This document shows positions 23,501-31,935 of a stretch of 64,000 nucleotides of DNA, piece after piece. Position 1 is the stretch's first letter. The number at the start of each line of letters is the position of its first letter. The notes below the pieces were generated by a model, which saw only the letters and a program-made list of their open reading frames with translations, was not told the origin of the DNA and did no database searches. The position numbers and the translations under genes are program-made. Source of the DNA: Axinella damicornis (taxonomy: Eukaryota > Porifera > Demospongiae > Axinellida > Axinellidae); assembly GCA_963931865.1 (NCBI GenBank), contig OZ007518.1:6874570-6938569 (forward strand). Direction: 5' to 3'.

Positions 23501-26500
23501 GCGTCCGCTTCAATTTCTGCTCCCCGATTGCATCTGCTTCAATTTCTGTTCCCCAATTGTGTCCGCTTCAACTGCTGCTCCTCAATTGCGTCTGCTTCGA
23601 CTGCTACTTTCCTAATGTTCTCGAAAATTCTTAGCAGAGTTCGAGGTTCATCAAATTGAAGTAGGAAGGTTGCGCATCACTAGTCTAGTCCCGCCCACAA
23701 ACATCCCACTTCCGTCACGCACACACACATACACGTTAAAAGCTTGATTGTAGTGATTGATCATTTTTGACAGGTAATGGAATGATGCTCTCTGCTGTAG
23801 TGGACTCCAGAATTATAGCAAGAGGCCGAAGCCAGAGTGGTATAATTCCACAGCAAAGCATGCTTTATGCGGCTTCTACGTAGTATTGTGGGCACCCCTA
23901 GAGACCTCATTGTAGTCAATTAAGGTTGTAATCACAGTCCTAGTTATGGCATGTATTGCATAGCAATACTGCATTCTGATTGGTCATGAGGGTGTCACTA
24001 CGCACGAATTTTTGCTAAATTCAACGTTCACCTCATTGTTTTTGTAACTGCCCTTTGGGGTTCTACGGTAGCCTTGTTCCCAGGCCTTCTCATCCCATGG
24101 CTTGTTGCTTGCAGTACTAACATGGGGAAGGCCTGGCTAAACTCGTCACATGCAGTGATGTAGGTGGACGTTATGTGGACATATCGAGGAGTGGCACACT
24201 CACAGAAGCAAGTTAGTGTGCCACTGATCGCAGCCACGAGACACTGAGTGACTGAGCGGTCGACATCAGGCAGTCTTGTCGATGTTTCTTGGGTCCAGAA
24301 AGCCACCCCAGAGCTGTACAGATGAATGTGCAACTCCTCCATAGGTCCATATTAGGTCCACCTACGTCACTGCACTTGACGAGCTTACAAGGCCTTCCCC
24401 GTGTTAGTACTGCAAGCGACAAACGCTGGGGTAAGAATGCCTGGGAACGAGGCAGGTTACTTGTACTGTATACTGTATGCACTTTGTGGTCTGGACCTTT
24501 TGCCCTTTGGTTATTTTAGAAGTACTTTATCAGGTAAGTCAGACAATTATGGTCACACTAATATACTGTGAATCTCATTATGCAGCCATGGTAAATTTCC
24601 TTGGCACAATAACCAAGAGCTGAAAGCCCATGCACTCCATCAAGTATATAGGTGTATACATAATGTACTGAAGTGTATGCATTTATAGGTGATATTATAT
24701 CCATGTGGCTTTGTCAATCGTCACACATAGTTTATGAAGTAGAGGTTGCCATAGCGATAGCCTCATTCCTCTCACGCGGCCTGGGACCAAGGCTATCAAA
24801 GTGAGAAGCTAACGAACTAAGAGTTGACAAAATTAAAAGCAGTATTCTCACTTGGCCATTTTGGGGTGGCACTATACTTGGATTGTCTGGCACACCACTT
24901 GGAAGTATAGGTAATTAGTCAGGGTGCTTACCTGCAGCCTTGGTCAGGACAACATCGCTGCCACTAATGAAGACTCCACGTACCGTTCCTTCGCTACAGC
25001 ATGTGCAGTCTGGGTTCCAGACCCTAACCTGTTAGGATCTGGGATCCAGATTTTGCAGTAGACCCATCAGCTTGGATATCCAGCCAAGGAAATCTAGTGC
25101 ATTAACTTACTACATAAACACACGCATGCTCTATTGTACCAGACCACACCCACAGTGCAACCACACCCACTGACCACATCCCTGAACCACTTGGAATGAA
25201 ATTCCACCACTTGGAATGAAAATTCTAATTCTGGCGAGAACACAGCTTGAAAGAATGGGAACTGACACAGGAAAAACTGCCTGTAGATACGGGACTGGGC
25301 GGGCCACCATAAACATCCGTGTCAACACTGTCTGCCCGTGTCCATGGAGAGACAACTTGAACGTTCGTATTCGGCCTTCTCAGCACTTCTCCAGTGTAGA
25401 GGTGTGCCCGTAGGTGTGGTCTATGCAGGAAATAATGTAAAGTAAAGTAGTCTCACTACGGACTTGAATGGGCGAGCCGACATTGCAATCACGGAGCAAC
25501 TTTTACGATGAAGATGTCCCGTATTACAAGGTTTTCCTGTGCATGGCCAAATGAGAAGCATCACTCAGCATATAAAAGTACCTTTCCAACTTGTTCCTCA
25601 AATTGTCCAGCCGGGGGCAGCATGAGGGGGAGGGGATTACTCTTGTCACGCACCTCCAGAAGATCAAACCTCAACGCACCCTCAATGTGCTGGTCCAGGT
25701 ACTCACGGTTCGCATCTCGCTTCAAGTGAGGCAGGTGGAAGGTGCCTGGAAACAACACAGGCTCACAGAGTTATGACATTTCATGATGGAAAGTTTAGAT
25801 GTACAGAATGTCAGTTTTATAATCTTCCAAGAAACTTTGAAGGCGGTGAGACTATAGTTTCAAGTAGATAGTTATTAGTTGCTGTTAATAATTATGAACT
25901 GCTTAGCAGTTCCATTGCAGCTGATGTCATCACTTTCAGAAAACAAACGAAGGAGAATGCTGTACCTGCATGGAGATTGTAGCTTCTATGGCAATCTCGG
26001 CAAATGCAATAACGCACTAAGAATACTGTGTTGAATGGAATGAAACGCTATGCTCTGCAAGCTTATAACTGCCTACCAGTGCATGATGGAGGGCATGTTT
26101 TGACTAATGCCGCATATGCGGTATTGGTAATACTGGTGTATTACGGTACACCAACATGGTGGCACAAGCTTTAACCTTGCACTCGATTCTTGCTGCTATC
26201 AGTTGAAGGACAAGAAGTCATCATTGGTGCAGGTAGATCTTTTTTTCCCACTTACAAACTACAAGAATGCTTTCCTCAATTAGTTGCAACACCGGCATAC
26301 AAAACTCTGATGTAGTTTCTTCACATTAATACGGCAAGTAACTGAGAAGGTCTGGGTACGAGGTTAAAACACTGAATGAGTCGGATTGTGCCACGGAGGT
26401 GACCTAATAAACTAAGATGGAGTAGCTATTCCTTACTGCCACTTTAGCTACCTAAGATGTAGCTAGTTACCATCCAGTATTCGTATATCTTGACGATTTT

Positions 26501-26549
26501 CATTCAACTGCTCCTTCAGCCACGCACAAGAAACAAGTGACGACACCAT
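11575..26549 (-). CDS. MPST: 3-mercaptopyruvate sulfurtransferase (tandem rhodanese), last exon not found
   Basis: Six exons on the minus strand join in phase: 26471-26549 (ATG at 26549), 25582-25745, 22135-22227, 21428-21613, 20046-20205 and 11575-11696. Together they give 268 residues with two rhodanese domains. Family landmarks are HIEGALRFDL, SNPLPLMLP, FGFYSAGRAWW, KVSILDGGLPKW, WVDARPTGRF and SGHVLGTTNVPF, and the last exon reads KPLVVSCGGAIVAG. The enzyme moves sulfur from 3-mercaptopyruvate to an acceptor through a persulfide on the active Cys, here Cys244. The active loop CGGAIVA departs from the usual CG(S/T)GVTA, while the Cys itself is kept. Exon 6 ends in YD|GTAAGT, so at least one more exon (expected to carry a GSW.EW motif) should lie below 11.5 kb; I do not see it. 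Intron 5 is 8.3 kb and full of transposons. The gene may be functional or damaged at its 3' end. Confidence 0.85.
12049..13108 (-). mobile_element. CACTA-type (TNP2-like) transposase remnant
   Basis: The minus-strand frame 13108-12599 contains GVIYLVIQNLPRSVRF, ENIIIVSAIPGPKE and LNPYLEPLV, resembling the tnp2 transposase domain of CACTA/EnSpm elements. The reading then shifts frame: RTALVYISSNLPATRKVCG appears in the frame of 12725-12543. A further block at 12354-12049 (WFQDHP, then ATFLPVSRIISRCAI) resembles the C-terminal region of the same transposase class in animals. With frame changes and gaps this is a dead copy. It sits inside the fifth intron of the sulfurtransferase gene. Confidence 0.7.
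13250..14164 (+). CDS. Unidentified spliced gene, divergent from the CACTA transposase
   Basis: Four exons join in phase: about 13360-13713, 13783-13844, 13909-13994 and 14058-14164 (TAG at the end). The protein has a proline/serine-rich start, a helical block (MLQSMQSCIENNFQDVKGRL followed by NELEDRMAGIEYKQRQFEL) likely to form a coiled coil, a basic KGRKRRSPPE motif like a nuclear signal, then HDIRRVHSPLLEEN and NKMVVTKIATEVGTSKHTQR. It ends in a basic SRQQRVG. Before 13360 a second frame (TFNSPSNSTSFYSRH) looks like the true N-terminus with a frame break near 13400. The promoter region would be shared with the TNP2-like remnant to its left, so it may be that element's accessory gene. The family is not recognised. 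Confidence 0.5.
14165..14966. other. Stretch without an assignable gene
   Basis: No coding frame or family is recognised. It separates the CACTA-associated gene from the DIRS-type element and may hold the left end of the latter, but I could not define the end. Confidence 0.35.
14967..17452 (+). mobile_element. DIRS-type retrotransposon remnant (gag-like and partial reverse transcriptase)
   Basis: A basic start MPPRRGRRRGRPTQ at 14981 is followed by frames broken by shifts. At 15695-15895, AQSQGGHTWMDYDKALRQQ then MRWNAVNPA resembles the ORF1 of DIRS elements. At 15917-16200 zinc-knuckle-like segments occur: CFAWNRGTCP and, in another frame, CSTCSAYSHKAPDC. At 16980-17320 reverse-transcriptase parts are seen: PYLDAHRDQTYSKYI, then PPKIFNALADFIAW, LHYLDDF (catalytic aspartates) and VPVAVHETEG. 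Between the first two of these, a large central part of the domain is deleted. A 38-bp segment (core TTGCCTGGGTGTTGCACCAA) occurs twice, at about 17103 and 17326. No tyrosine recombinase is recognised. It lies in intron 5 of MPST and is inactive. Confidence 0.75.
15169..15234 (+). repeat. Short tandem repeat in the gag-like region
   Basis: Three copies of GCTGCTCGCACTGGTAAGG at about 15170, 15193 and 15213, each carrying a GTAAG that looks like a splice donor. It belongs to the broken DIRS-type ORF1. Confidence 0.7.
17625..17930 (+). pseudogene. Decayed fragment of a transposon-associated protein
   Basis: Three frames carry a continuous theme: EMMSEEEPDGDEFIRHHP, then SWRSP, then RFIAKLENRFRKKHGKSLAK and YGSPIDITVPAG. 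The acidic MSEEE box followed by a WRS motif and a basic helix resembles proteins I associate with repetitive genes in sponges and corals, but I cannot name the family. There are stops and frame shifts throughout. Confidence 0.3.
17950..18724 (+). mobile_element. Helicase-remnant element with hairpin ends, copy 1
   Basis: The left end GTCTCGTGCCCAGACCCTCC and right end GGGGTCTGGGCACGAGACTA are inverted, and each end folds on itself (GAGGGTCTGGTTAC... partner). Internal landmarks GGGCTC.C.TCAGAATTTGAAA, TGTGAGTCAAGCG and GGCTTCAGCACTTCCGC recur in a second copy at 58846-59410. Two copies with the same internal order show a mobile family. The middle carries a broken helicase fragment. Confidence 0.7.
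18170..18420 (+). pseudogene. RecQ-like helicase fragment, frame-broken
   Basis: The frame from about 18160 reads KAAVLFGVQALGYDEPTEEQ then MHVLRAFF, followed by a stop. After one-base shifts, VGSEVSPVFLV and then LATGSGKYLCYAALPSAF appear. ATGSGK is a Walker A motif, and the spacing after an upstream Gln motif is that of RecQ/SF2 helicases carried by sponge and cnidarian repeats. Downstream motifs are not recognisable. A minus-strand open frame over the same bases is a shadow. Confidence 0.5.
18900..19014. other. AT-rich spacer between elements
   Basis: Nothing recognisable beyond a G-rich stretch at about 18930. It separates the helicase element from repeat-element copy b. Confidence 0.3.
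19015..19528 (-). mobile_element. 29-bp-repeat element, copy b (full length, minus orientation)
   Basis: Right-end sequence lies at the left (ACGTTTGTCTGTG, GACGGAAGTGGGATGTTCG, TGAACCTCGAACTC). About ten degenerate repeat units GAAGCGGACGCAAT.GGGGAG with CAGCAGCT follow. The left-end sequence comes last (CAGAGAGCTGTCCGG, ACGCGAACGAGGGGGAAGTAG, CTGAGCGA). It has both ends, so it defines the family of about 0.5 kb. The family is non-coding: frames such as repeated CCSPIASA are translation of the repeat. It lies in MPST intron 5. Confidence 0.8.
20206..21302. other. Intron 4 of MPST: no additional gene seen
   Basis: No exon-like frame is supported. GCGCCCAGGGTTTGGGGAC at about 20640 and a nearby inverted GGGGGGTGGGCGC suggest a small hairpin element. 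Confidence 0.35.
21303..21364. repeat. Short hairpin element of the AGCCTCGTTCCCAGG family
   Basis: TTAGCCTCGTTCCCAGG is followed, after about 25 bases, by its inverted partner GCCTGGGAACAAGGCTA. It lies in MPST intron 4. The same termini recur across the window. Confidence 0.8.
21628..22017 (+). repeat. 390-bp polypurine tract
   Basis: Almost pure A/G on the plus strand, with irregular GGGAGGAGGAAGG units and only a handful of pyrimidines. It sits in the intron between MPST exons 3 and 4, so the MPST transcript carries a long polypyrimidine run. Triplex or quadruplex formation is plausible. The long minus-strand frame of Leu/Pro/Ser is an artefact. Confidence 0.95.
22336..22760 (-). mobile_element. 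29-bp-repeat element, copy e (decayed)
   Basis: AAACGGAAGTGGGATGTTTG at about 22358 matches the right end of the family. GCAGAGAGCTGCATTATGGGCC and GCGGACACGATTAGGGAGCAG at about 22660-22745 match its other end and one repeat unit. Most internal repeats are gone or diverged. Confidence 0.5.
23328..23745 (+). mobile_element. 29-bp-repeat element, copy c (full length)
   Basis: The left end has CGCTTGCTTCGCTCGCTCAG and CTCTGTGCAGAGCTGC. About six repeat units (CTTCAGCTGCTGCTCCCCGA and variants) follow. The right end has GCAGAGTTCGAGGTTCA, ACTAGTCTAGTCCCGCCCAC and CCCACTTCCGTCACGCACAC. It lies in the intron between MPST exons 2 and 3. Confidence 0.8.
24064..24458. mobile_element. MITE with about 100-bp inverted repeats
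   Basis: The left arm GTAGCCTTGTTCCCAGGCCT and what follows (CAGTACTAACATGGGGAAGG, GTCACATGCAGTGATGTAGG) is mirrored on the right (CCTACGTCACTGCACTTGAC, CTTCCCCGTGTTAGTACTGC, GCCTGGGAACGAGGC). About 395 bp overall, non-coding. It is the largest member of the CCTCGTTCCCAGG hairpin family seen here and lies in an MPST intron. Confidence 0.8.
24900..25130 (-). other. Possible unassigned exon inside MPST
   Basis: A minus-strand frame EGTVRGVFISGSDVVLTKAA, about 24950-25010, ends at a GTAAGC donor and follows a CTGTAG acceptor. It is not needed to join MPST exons 2 and 3, which meet in phase 0, so it may be an alternative exon or chance. Confidence 0.2.
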
Positions 26550-26690
26550 TCTTCAACAGATCTCTGTCGACGACCTGCAGCTGACAAGACCTTTGACCTT
26601 GGCATGCATGCAATTACAAAGTCACGTTATTAAATTACGCGCAATGTTAGTCACGTACTTGCACGTATATACGAGCCTAGCATGTAACTA

Positions 26691-26728
26691 GTCTCGTTCC
26701 CAGACCCCCCTCGGGAACGAGACTACTA
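26691..26728. repeat. Short hairpin, AGTCTCGTTCCCAGA type
   Basis: TAGTCTCGTTCCCAGACCCC is followed closely by the inverted CTCGGGAACGAGACTA. It lies between MPST exon 1 and the NLR gene. Confidence 0.75.
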
Positions 26729-27076
26729 TGCTTGCTCAATCACACTTGTCCTCAATTAATGGTAAGTTCAATTTTCCTGCTCAGGGCTCAGAATGTGGTT
26801 ACTACTGGGAGCATGTAAGAATCCATGAAGCAATATTCTCGACTAGCTACGGTAAAACATCGATCAGGAGATACTTAGGCTGAAAGATGGAAAATGGATG
26901 CCGAAAGTAAAGACACAGTTAAATTACTGCACACTCTACATCAATGAGAAGCTTAAAAAGAGTACATGCGCAGCATTCATAATCAGTTTGGGTAATATGG
27001 CATTAACTTCTACAACAAGAACTGATTGAGGAGCCTATACCCAAGAAGTGATAAAGTCATTGTTGTGATAACGAGT

Positions 27077-30000
27077 TCACTGCACAGGACATATGTCCGG
27101 CATTTCGTGAGGGTTGAGTTTGGATTCAATTTCTTCAATCTCATGTGCAGGTAAGTGCTGAAGGTAGCCCAAGGCAGACTCACACAATTTGGCAAGTACG
27201 TCAAACATCTCTTTCAGTTCTGTCCCTTCCATTCGTGTTTCAGCAGTGATGGATGCCATCTGTTCCTCAGTGGCTATTCCTAATTTGTGCAAAGCAACAG
27301 TAGCCACTTCACTCATATTCTCAACGTCTTCAATGATTGTTCGATTTGATTGTCCTGGAGCTTGCGGTCGAAATCTCTGCGAAAAACCTCTCAAAAGAAT
27401 AAGTGGTAGTACATTCTTTTCACTCATTAATGTTTCAAAGTTGTCATAGTAAGCTGAAACCTGTTGGATCGACAAATGTGCAGACAATTTTTGGTCTTCC
27501 TCTGCCTTGATAAGTGTTTCGTTGTGTTTCCTTACCCATTGTACATGTCTATCTCTTTTCTTGGCTTGTACTACTGCAAACTCAGATTTGCAGATGTCTG
27601 ATCGAGCAGCACGTATTTCTGTGATGATTGCCTCGTGCTCGTCAGTGAGATCATGAGAGACGGTCACTTCCTTCAGTCCAGATTTGGGACTACTCCTTCG
27701 GAGTGAAAGGAAATCGGTGAAGGCCTCTGCAGAGTACGGATTGAATGAGAGATCCAGAGAGATGAGTGTTGAGTTGTGCTGCAGGCTCCTTCCAAAAGCA
27801 GCCACTCCATCAGGCTGAACATTACACTCAGACAGAGTAAGTGTTTCAATGGTGGAATTGATTTCGAAAGCCGCTGCCAGCAATGGGATAGCAGGTCCAA
27901 GCTGGTTCTGATCCAAGTGGACATGTTTGAGATGCTTTCCTGTTGTAATTATCAATATCAGGTACCATGTAAGATCTGAAGTGATCGAATTCTTACTGAG
28001 GTTTACAGTGGAGAGGCATGGCGGGTAAAGGGTACAGGTTGTGCTCACAACTGCTTTCAGAGCAGCATGCATGTCGGTATGAGCGGGTTGCCAGTTGAGC
28101 TGAAGATCTAGTAGTACAACAGTGTTGCAGGGAAGCTTTGTTATGGACTGACAAATGACCTTTGTACCCCGATGTGTAATCCTGTTTCCACCAAGATCAA
28201 AGTGGAGCTTCTTCTGTGGTTGATCTTTCAGATTTACAGTCAGCACACCTTCTACCTGAGAAAGAGTATTGAGCAAAGCTTTGACAATGTTGATGATTTC
28301 AGTGTCTTCCAAAAGAGACGAAACAAGTTGGAGGTAGACGTAGGTGACGTTTGGGCAACTCAGTCCCTGTGCAATGAACGTTCCTGTTCGTTTGCTCATT
28401 CCAACCTTGTCGTGTACAAAAGCAGTACTAGGAAGAGTTATGTGCAAATGGTTTGCTGTCCCAATCGGGAGGCTGACCTTTGTAGTGAAAAGATGTGCTA
28501 ATCCGACGGTTTGTGTTTCGTACACTGCATTGATTGCGTTCCAGAGGAGATAAGGATAGTTCCAAGTGGCTAGAATGGCTGTTGGTTTTAACACCATTAG
28601 CTGAAAGGTTTTCTTGCAGTGTTCAGCCAGGATATTCATAACGGGCTCACTCCTTTTGTTCAGAATTCCACTCAGAAACACAAGGGTACATGGACTGACT
28701 TTTACCAGCTGTTCCACGACAGAAATCTGGGTCTCTTCGGAACACATTCTCAGATGCTGTGCACCCAAAAACTCTTGCAACGACTGATGAAGGAATGCAT
28801 AGAGTACAGACTCCTTGCTCTCTCGTGTGCGGAATGATGTTTCTTTCATCAAACTAAGTGTATCCAAGGATTTAGGATCAATGTCAGCAAATACTTTGAT
28901 TGTCTCCATATCAACAACTGATTTACCATCTGAGATGCAAGCGTATGCCAGTTGGCACAGCAAGTGAAACTGTTTTGAGATTTGACATGGAAGCTTCTCC
29001 AATCCTTTCAAATGCTTTACTCCTAGGCTTGGATAGTGCATACGAACATGACGCAAGAGAACTGCTCGAATGAAGCACTCAAAGATGGCGGTCAAAGTGG
29101 TTAGTTTTGTCTCCAATATTGGTGCACCAACAATGCATATGAGAAATACAAGCATACTTGCATGAAGTGGGAGTTTGCAGAAGTCCACCACCACTGGTTG
29201 CTTGGTTTGGATGTCATGAAACGTGTCAAGAATGCCAGAGGGGTTGCTGGCATTAGCCTTAGAGAAGAACTGTTCAACCTGTTCTTGAGAGAATTGGGAA
29301 ATTCTCACCTTGGAAGAGATTAGAGGAAGGATCGCACTGGTTGCTGCCACACTGGGACGTGAGGTTACCAAGACACTAGCATTGGGAAGTGCTGCCGAAG
29401 GCACACCTTTCAGAATGTTGAGGACAAAGAGATTACCTTGTTCCTTCTGTGGTACCTGGTCAAGGCCATCGACTAAAATACCAACCTGTTTTCCTCCAGT
29501 GTGGACGATGGTGCCGGCTACAGCCTCCCTGACGTCATCATCTGGGTGAGGGATTAGGTCAGCGAGACAAGTAGCAGAAACTACTTTAGGGTCGGCAAGA
29601 TCGAGGGTAATGAGGAGATCCAGCTCTGGGAAGAGTTTTCCTTCTGCCCACTCCTTGCTGGCATACCATACGAATGTGCTTTTTCCAGAGCCAGCTGGGC
29701 CCTCTAGCAACAGGAATTTGGGTTTGCCCTGTGTGCCATGAGAGCAGAAGAGACCCTCTGGTGTAATCTCCCTCTCATATGTGGTGGATTGCATTCCTGG
29801 GGAGGTGTCAATCATGAGAGTAGGGCTAATGTACACACTATGCTCTGCCCGTGGCCAAGGGGTCACAAACGGTTGCTGCTTGTGTTGGTATGACCTCCTG
29901 AGGTGTTCTGCACAAACCAGAAGAGCAGTACGCTCTGGCCAATCTCGCTCGTACCTTTTTAGAGCTTCGACAAGACGATGGTAAGTTGCATTCTGGACGC

Positions 30001-30223
30001 CTGTTTGTTGTTGCCATTCCAAAAGCAGCTGACGTTTCTGCTGTTCATAGCTGGCTTCATGTTCCTGTTCTATTTCTTCCATTTTCACCTCATCAATTCC
30101 CAGATAGGGGGCCAAGATCTTCCATTCTTTGAGCTTCCCAACTAGGGTAGCGAGAAACTGGGCGGTACATGGTTGCTGGAGCTCACTTTCCGAAATACTT
30201 TGGAGCACAATGTCTGAAGCCAT
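27077..30223 (-). CDS. Death-NACHT-LRR receptor (NLR), intact single exon
   Basis: Uninterrupted 1048-residue frame, ATG at 30223 and TGA at 27079. Residues about 15-115 form a Death-fold domain (LKEWKILAPYLGIDEVKMEE, LEWQQQTG...ATYHRLVEAL). The NACHT ATPase follows: Walker A GPAGSGKST at 175-183, Walker B GILVDGLDQVP at about 248-258, and the sensor-like VLVTSRP near 285-291. FLHQSLQEFLGAQHL marks the end of the NACHT-associated helical part. Leucine-rich repeats run from about 670 to 860 (LHFDLGGNRIT, STVNLSKNSIT, HVHLDQNQLG, SLDLSFN). The last 180 residues are helical and unassigned. NLRs are cytosolic sensors that oligomerise on ligand binding; the Death fold would recruit a partner. The start aligns with that of the head-to-head paralogue. 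It resembles the expanded NLR sets described in sponges. The ligand is unknown. Confidence 0.92.
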   Translation of the reverse strand: MASDIVLQSISESELQQPCTAQFLATLVGKLKEWKILAPYLGIDEVKMEEIEQEHEASYEQQKRQLLLEWQQQTGVQNATYHRLVEALKRYERDWPERTALLVCAEHLRRSYQHKQQPFVTPWPRAEHSVYISPTLMIDTSPGMQSTTYEREITPEGLFCSHGTQGKPKFLLLEGPAGSGKSTFVWYASKEWAEGKLFPELDLLITLDLADPKVVSATCLADLIPHPDDDVREAVAGTIVHTGGKQVGILVDGLDQVPQKEQGNLFVLNILKGVPSAALPNASVLVTSRPSVAATSAILPLISSKVRISQFSQEQVEQFFSKANASNPSGILDTFHDIQTKQPVVVDFCKLPLHASMLVFLICIVGAPILETKLTTLTAIFECFIRAVLLRHVRMHYPSLGVKHLKGLEKLPCQISKQFHLLCQLAYACISDGKSVVDMETIKVFADIDPKSLDTLSLMKETSFRTRESKESVLYAFLHQSLQEFLGAQHLRMCSEETQISVVEQLVKVSPCTLVFLSGILNKRSEPVMNILAEHCKKTFQLMVLKPTAILATWNYPYLLWNAINAVYETQTVGLAHLFTTKVSLPIGTANHLHITLPSTAFVHDKVGMSKRTGTFIAQGLSCPNVTYVYLQLVSSLLEDTEIINIVKALLNTLSQVEGVLTVNLKDQPQKKLHFDLGGNRITHRGTKVICQSITKLPCNTVVLLDLQLNWQPAHTDMHAALKAVVSTTCTLYPPCLSTVNLSKNSITSDLTWYLILIITTGKHLKHVHLDQNQLGPAIPLLAAAFEINSTIETLTLSECNVQPDGVAAFGRSLQHNSTLISLDLSFNPYSAEAFTDFLSLRRSSPKSGLKEVTVSHDLTDEHEAIITEIRAARSDICKSEFAVVQAKKRDRHVQWVRKHNETLIKAEEDQKLSAHLSIQQVSAYYDNFETLMSEKNVLPLILLRGFSQRFRPQAPGQSNRTIIEDVENMSEVATVALHKLGIATEEQMASITAETRMEGTELKEMFDVLAKLCESALGYLQHLPAHEIEEIESKLNPHEMPDICPVQ

Positions 30224-31447
30224 TTCACCCCACTTCCATCAGTGGTTAGCAAGAAGTGACAAGTAGCTAGCTAGTATAGCTAAGAGAAATGTAGCTACCA
30301 ACTGAGAACAAAAATAGAACTTCTAAGAATAGCTTTTACTTAAAAGTACAAGCAAGGTGCTAAAAATAACCACCCTGAGTACAAAAATAAAATCAGTAAT
30401 GAATAGGTTTGAACTTGCGTGCTAATTATTTATTAAGCCTCCTACAAAGCCACAGAAGTGACGTACTGCAAGCAGCAAAAGGTGGGCGTGGGGCTAGGAG
30501 CGAGGCTAGTACTCACCCACTGTTCTCAGCTACTGGAGAAAACTTTGGTAAAATTATCTTTTCTCTGTTTATATAGAACTATAGCCTACTGACGTACATG
30601 CTGCACGCTTGCATAGATGATCAAGTGTCTAGCTACTGACCTAACAGTAGCTGAAGTAAAGGCCACGTCTCCTTGTAGCTAACTGGTACCCTTGATCCTC
30701 CCCTTGTGTTAGAGCATAGCAAAGCAGGTCAAGGTCCTACTTCTAGTTCTGCTGTAAGTCCATTTCAAAGTGAATATTTGCTGAGCCACTTGCCACTTAG
30801 TCATGCAGTCTGTCCAGCTCTCGCTCTGTGAGAGGTGGACATTTTAGTAGCTAGTTACCGTCAGCCCTGTCTCCCTTCAAGCCAGCCTCACACACAGGCC
30901 GGCATGAATATATGGAAAAGTGTCTGGTTTGCCTAGTCATAAATGTTTATTGGACACATTGGAAATCACAAAGTAGCTAGCTAGGTAGCTGTTGGTGATG
31001 ACTGAGCAGGGGATAGGCCGGGCATGCAGCAGCTCTATCAAATGGTTATTAATAGTCTTTCATGCAGTATAGCATTTAGTTACTAATACGAACATGTGTA
31101 CCTGGTCATGACTGCTGACTCAGCGTATAGAATGTAGCAATGCTAAACATGACTAACCTGTAACCCCAATTTTCAAGCAGGGCTGGGTGTAAAGACTTTT
31201 ATGCCGTTGCCTGAATGAAGACACTCAAACTGTAGAACCACTTACCTCATGAAGGGCAAGCCTCTTGTAATCTTTTTTTATTCAAGTAGAAAGAAGTCTC
31301 TTTGTTGTTGTTGGGTATCAAGTGAAGAAAGTGTGATGTGTCATTATTGATGCCACTAGCTATCTGTGCAGCAAGTATACTCAGACACCCTTAACTATTC
31401 TTATACCAGCAATTGCAACGTCACTCATCATTAGCTAGCTAGCTCTA
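30224..31447. promoter_or_regulatory. Left part of the NLR head-to-head intergenic region
   Basis: This lies upstream of the intact NLR. No gene is seen. Because the two NLRs diverge, any shared control would lie between 30224 and 33040, but I recognise no specific promoter element. Confidence 0.25.
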
Positions 31448-31935
31448 CAAAGAGAACTATCCGGCACCAGATTACTCACGTAGGTGAACGAGGGGGAGTA
31501 GTTGAGTGAGCGAAGCAAGTGAAACTCTTGTAAATAATTACTATCACAACAGTTATAATTAAGCATCGCATGCCCTGCTTCATATATATATATACGTATA
31601 CGTAAGATTACGTACGTAAGATTGCATCCGCTTCAGCTGCTGCTCCCCCATTGCATCAATTCGCTTCAACTGCTGCTCCCCGATTGCATCCGCTTCATCT
31701 CCTTCCTGGTTGCGTCTGCTTCGGTTGCTGCTCCCCGATTGCATCCGCTTCAACTGCTGCTCCCCAATTGCATCCGCTTGTAGCCCCAGCTGTTCTGGAA
31801 GATTCATGTTCTCGAACATTCTTCGCAGAGTTCGAGGTTCAGTAAATTGAAGTATGAAGGTCGCTCATCACTAGTAAAGTCCCGCCCAACGAATATCCCA
31901 CTTCCGTCACGCACACACACACACACGTAAAAAAT
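31448..31935 (+). mobile_element. 29-bp-repeat element, copy d (left end inverted)
   Basis: At 31448-31540 the left-end sequence is present in minus orientation (AGAGAACTATCCGGCACC, GGTGAACGAGGGGGAG, GAGTGAGCGAAGCAAG). From 31618 the repeats (CCGCTTCAGCTGCTGCTCCC, about five units) and the right end (TTCGCAGAGTTCGAGGTTCA, CCCACTTCCGTCACGCACAC) are in plus orientation. An internal inversion, or two elements abutting, explains this. It sits between the divergent NLR genes. Confidence 0.75.
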
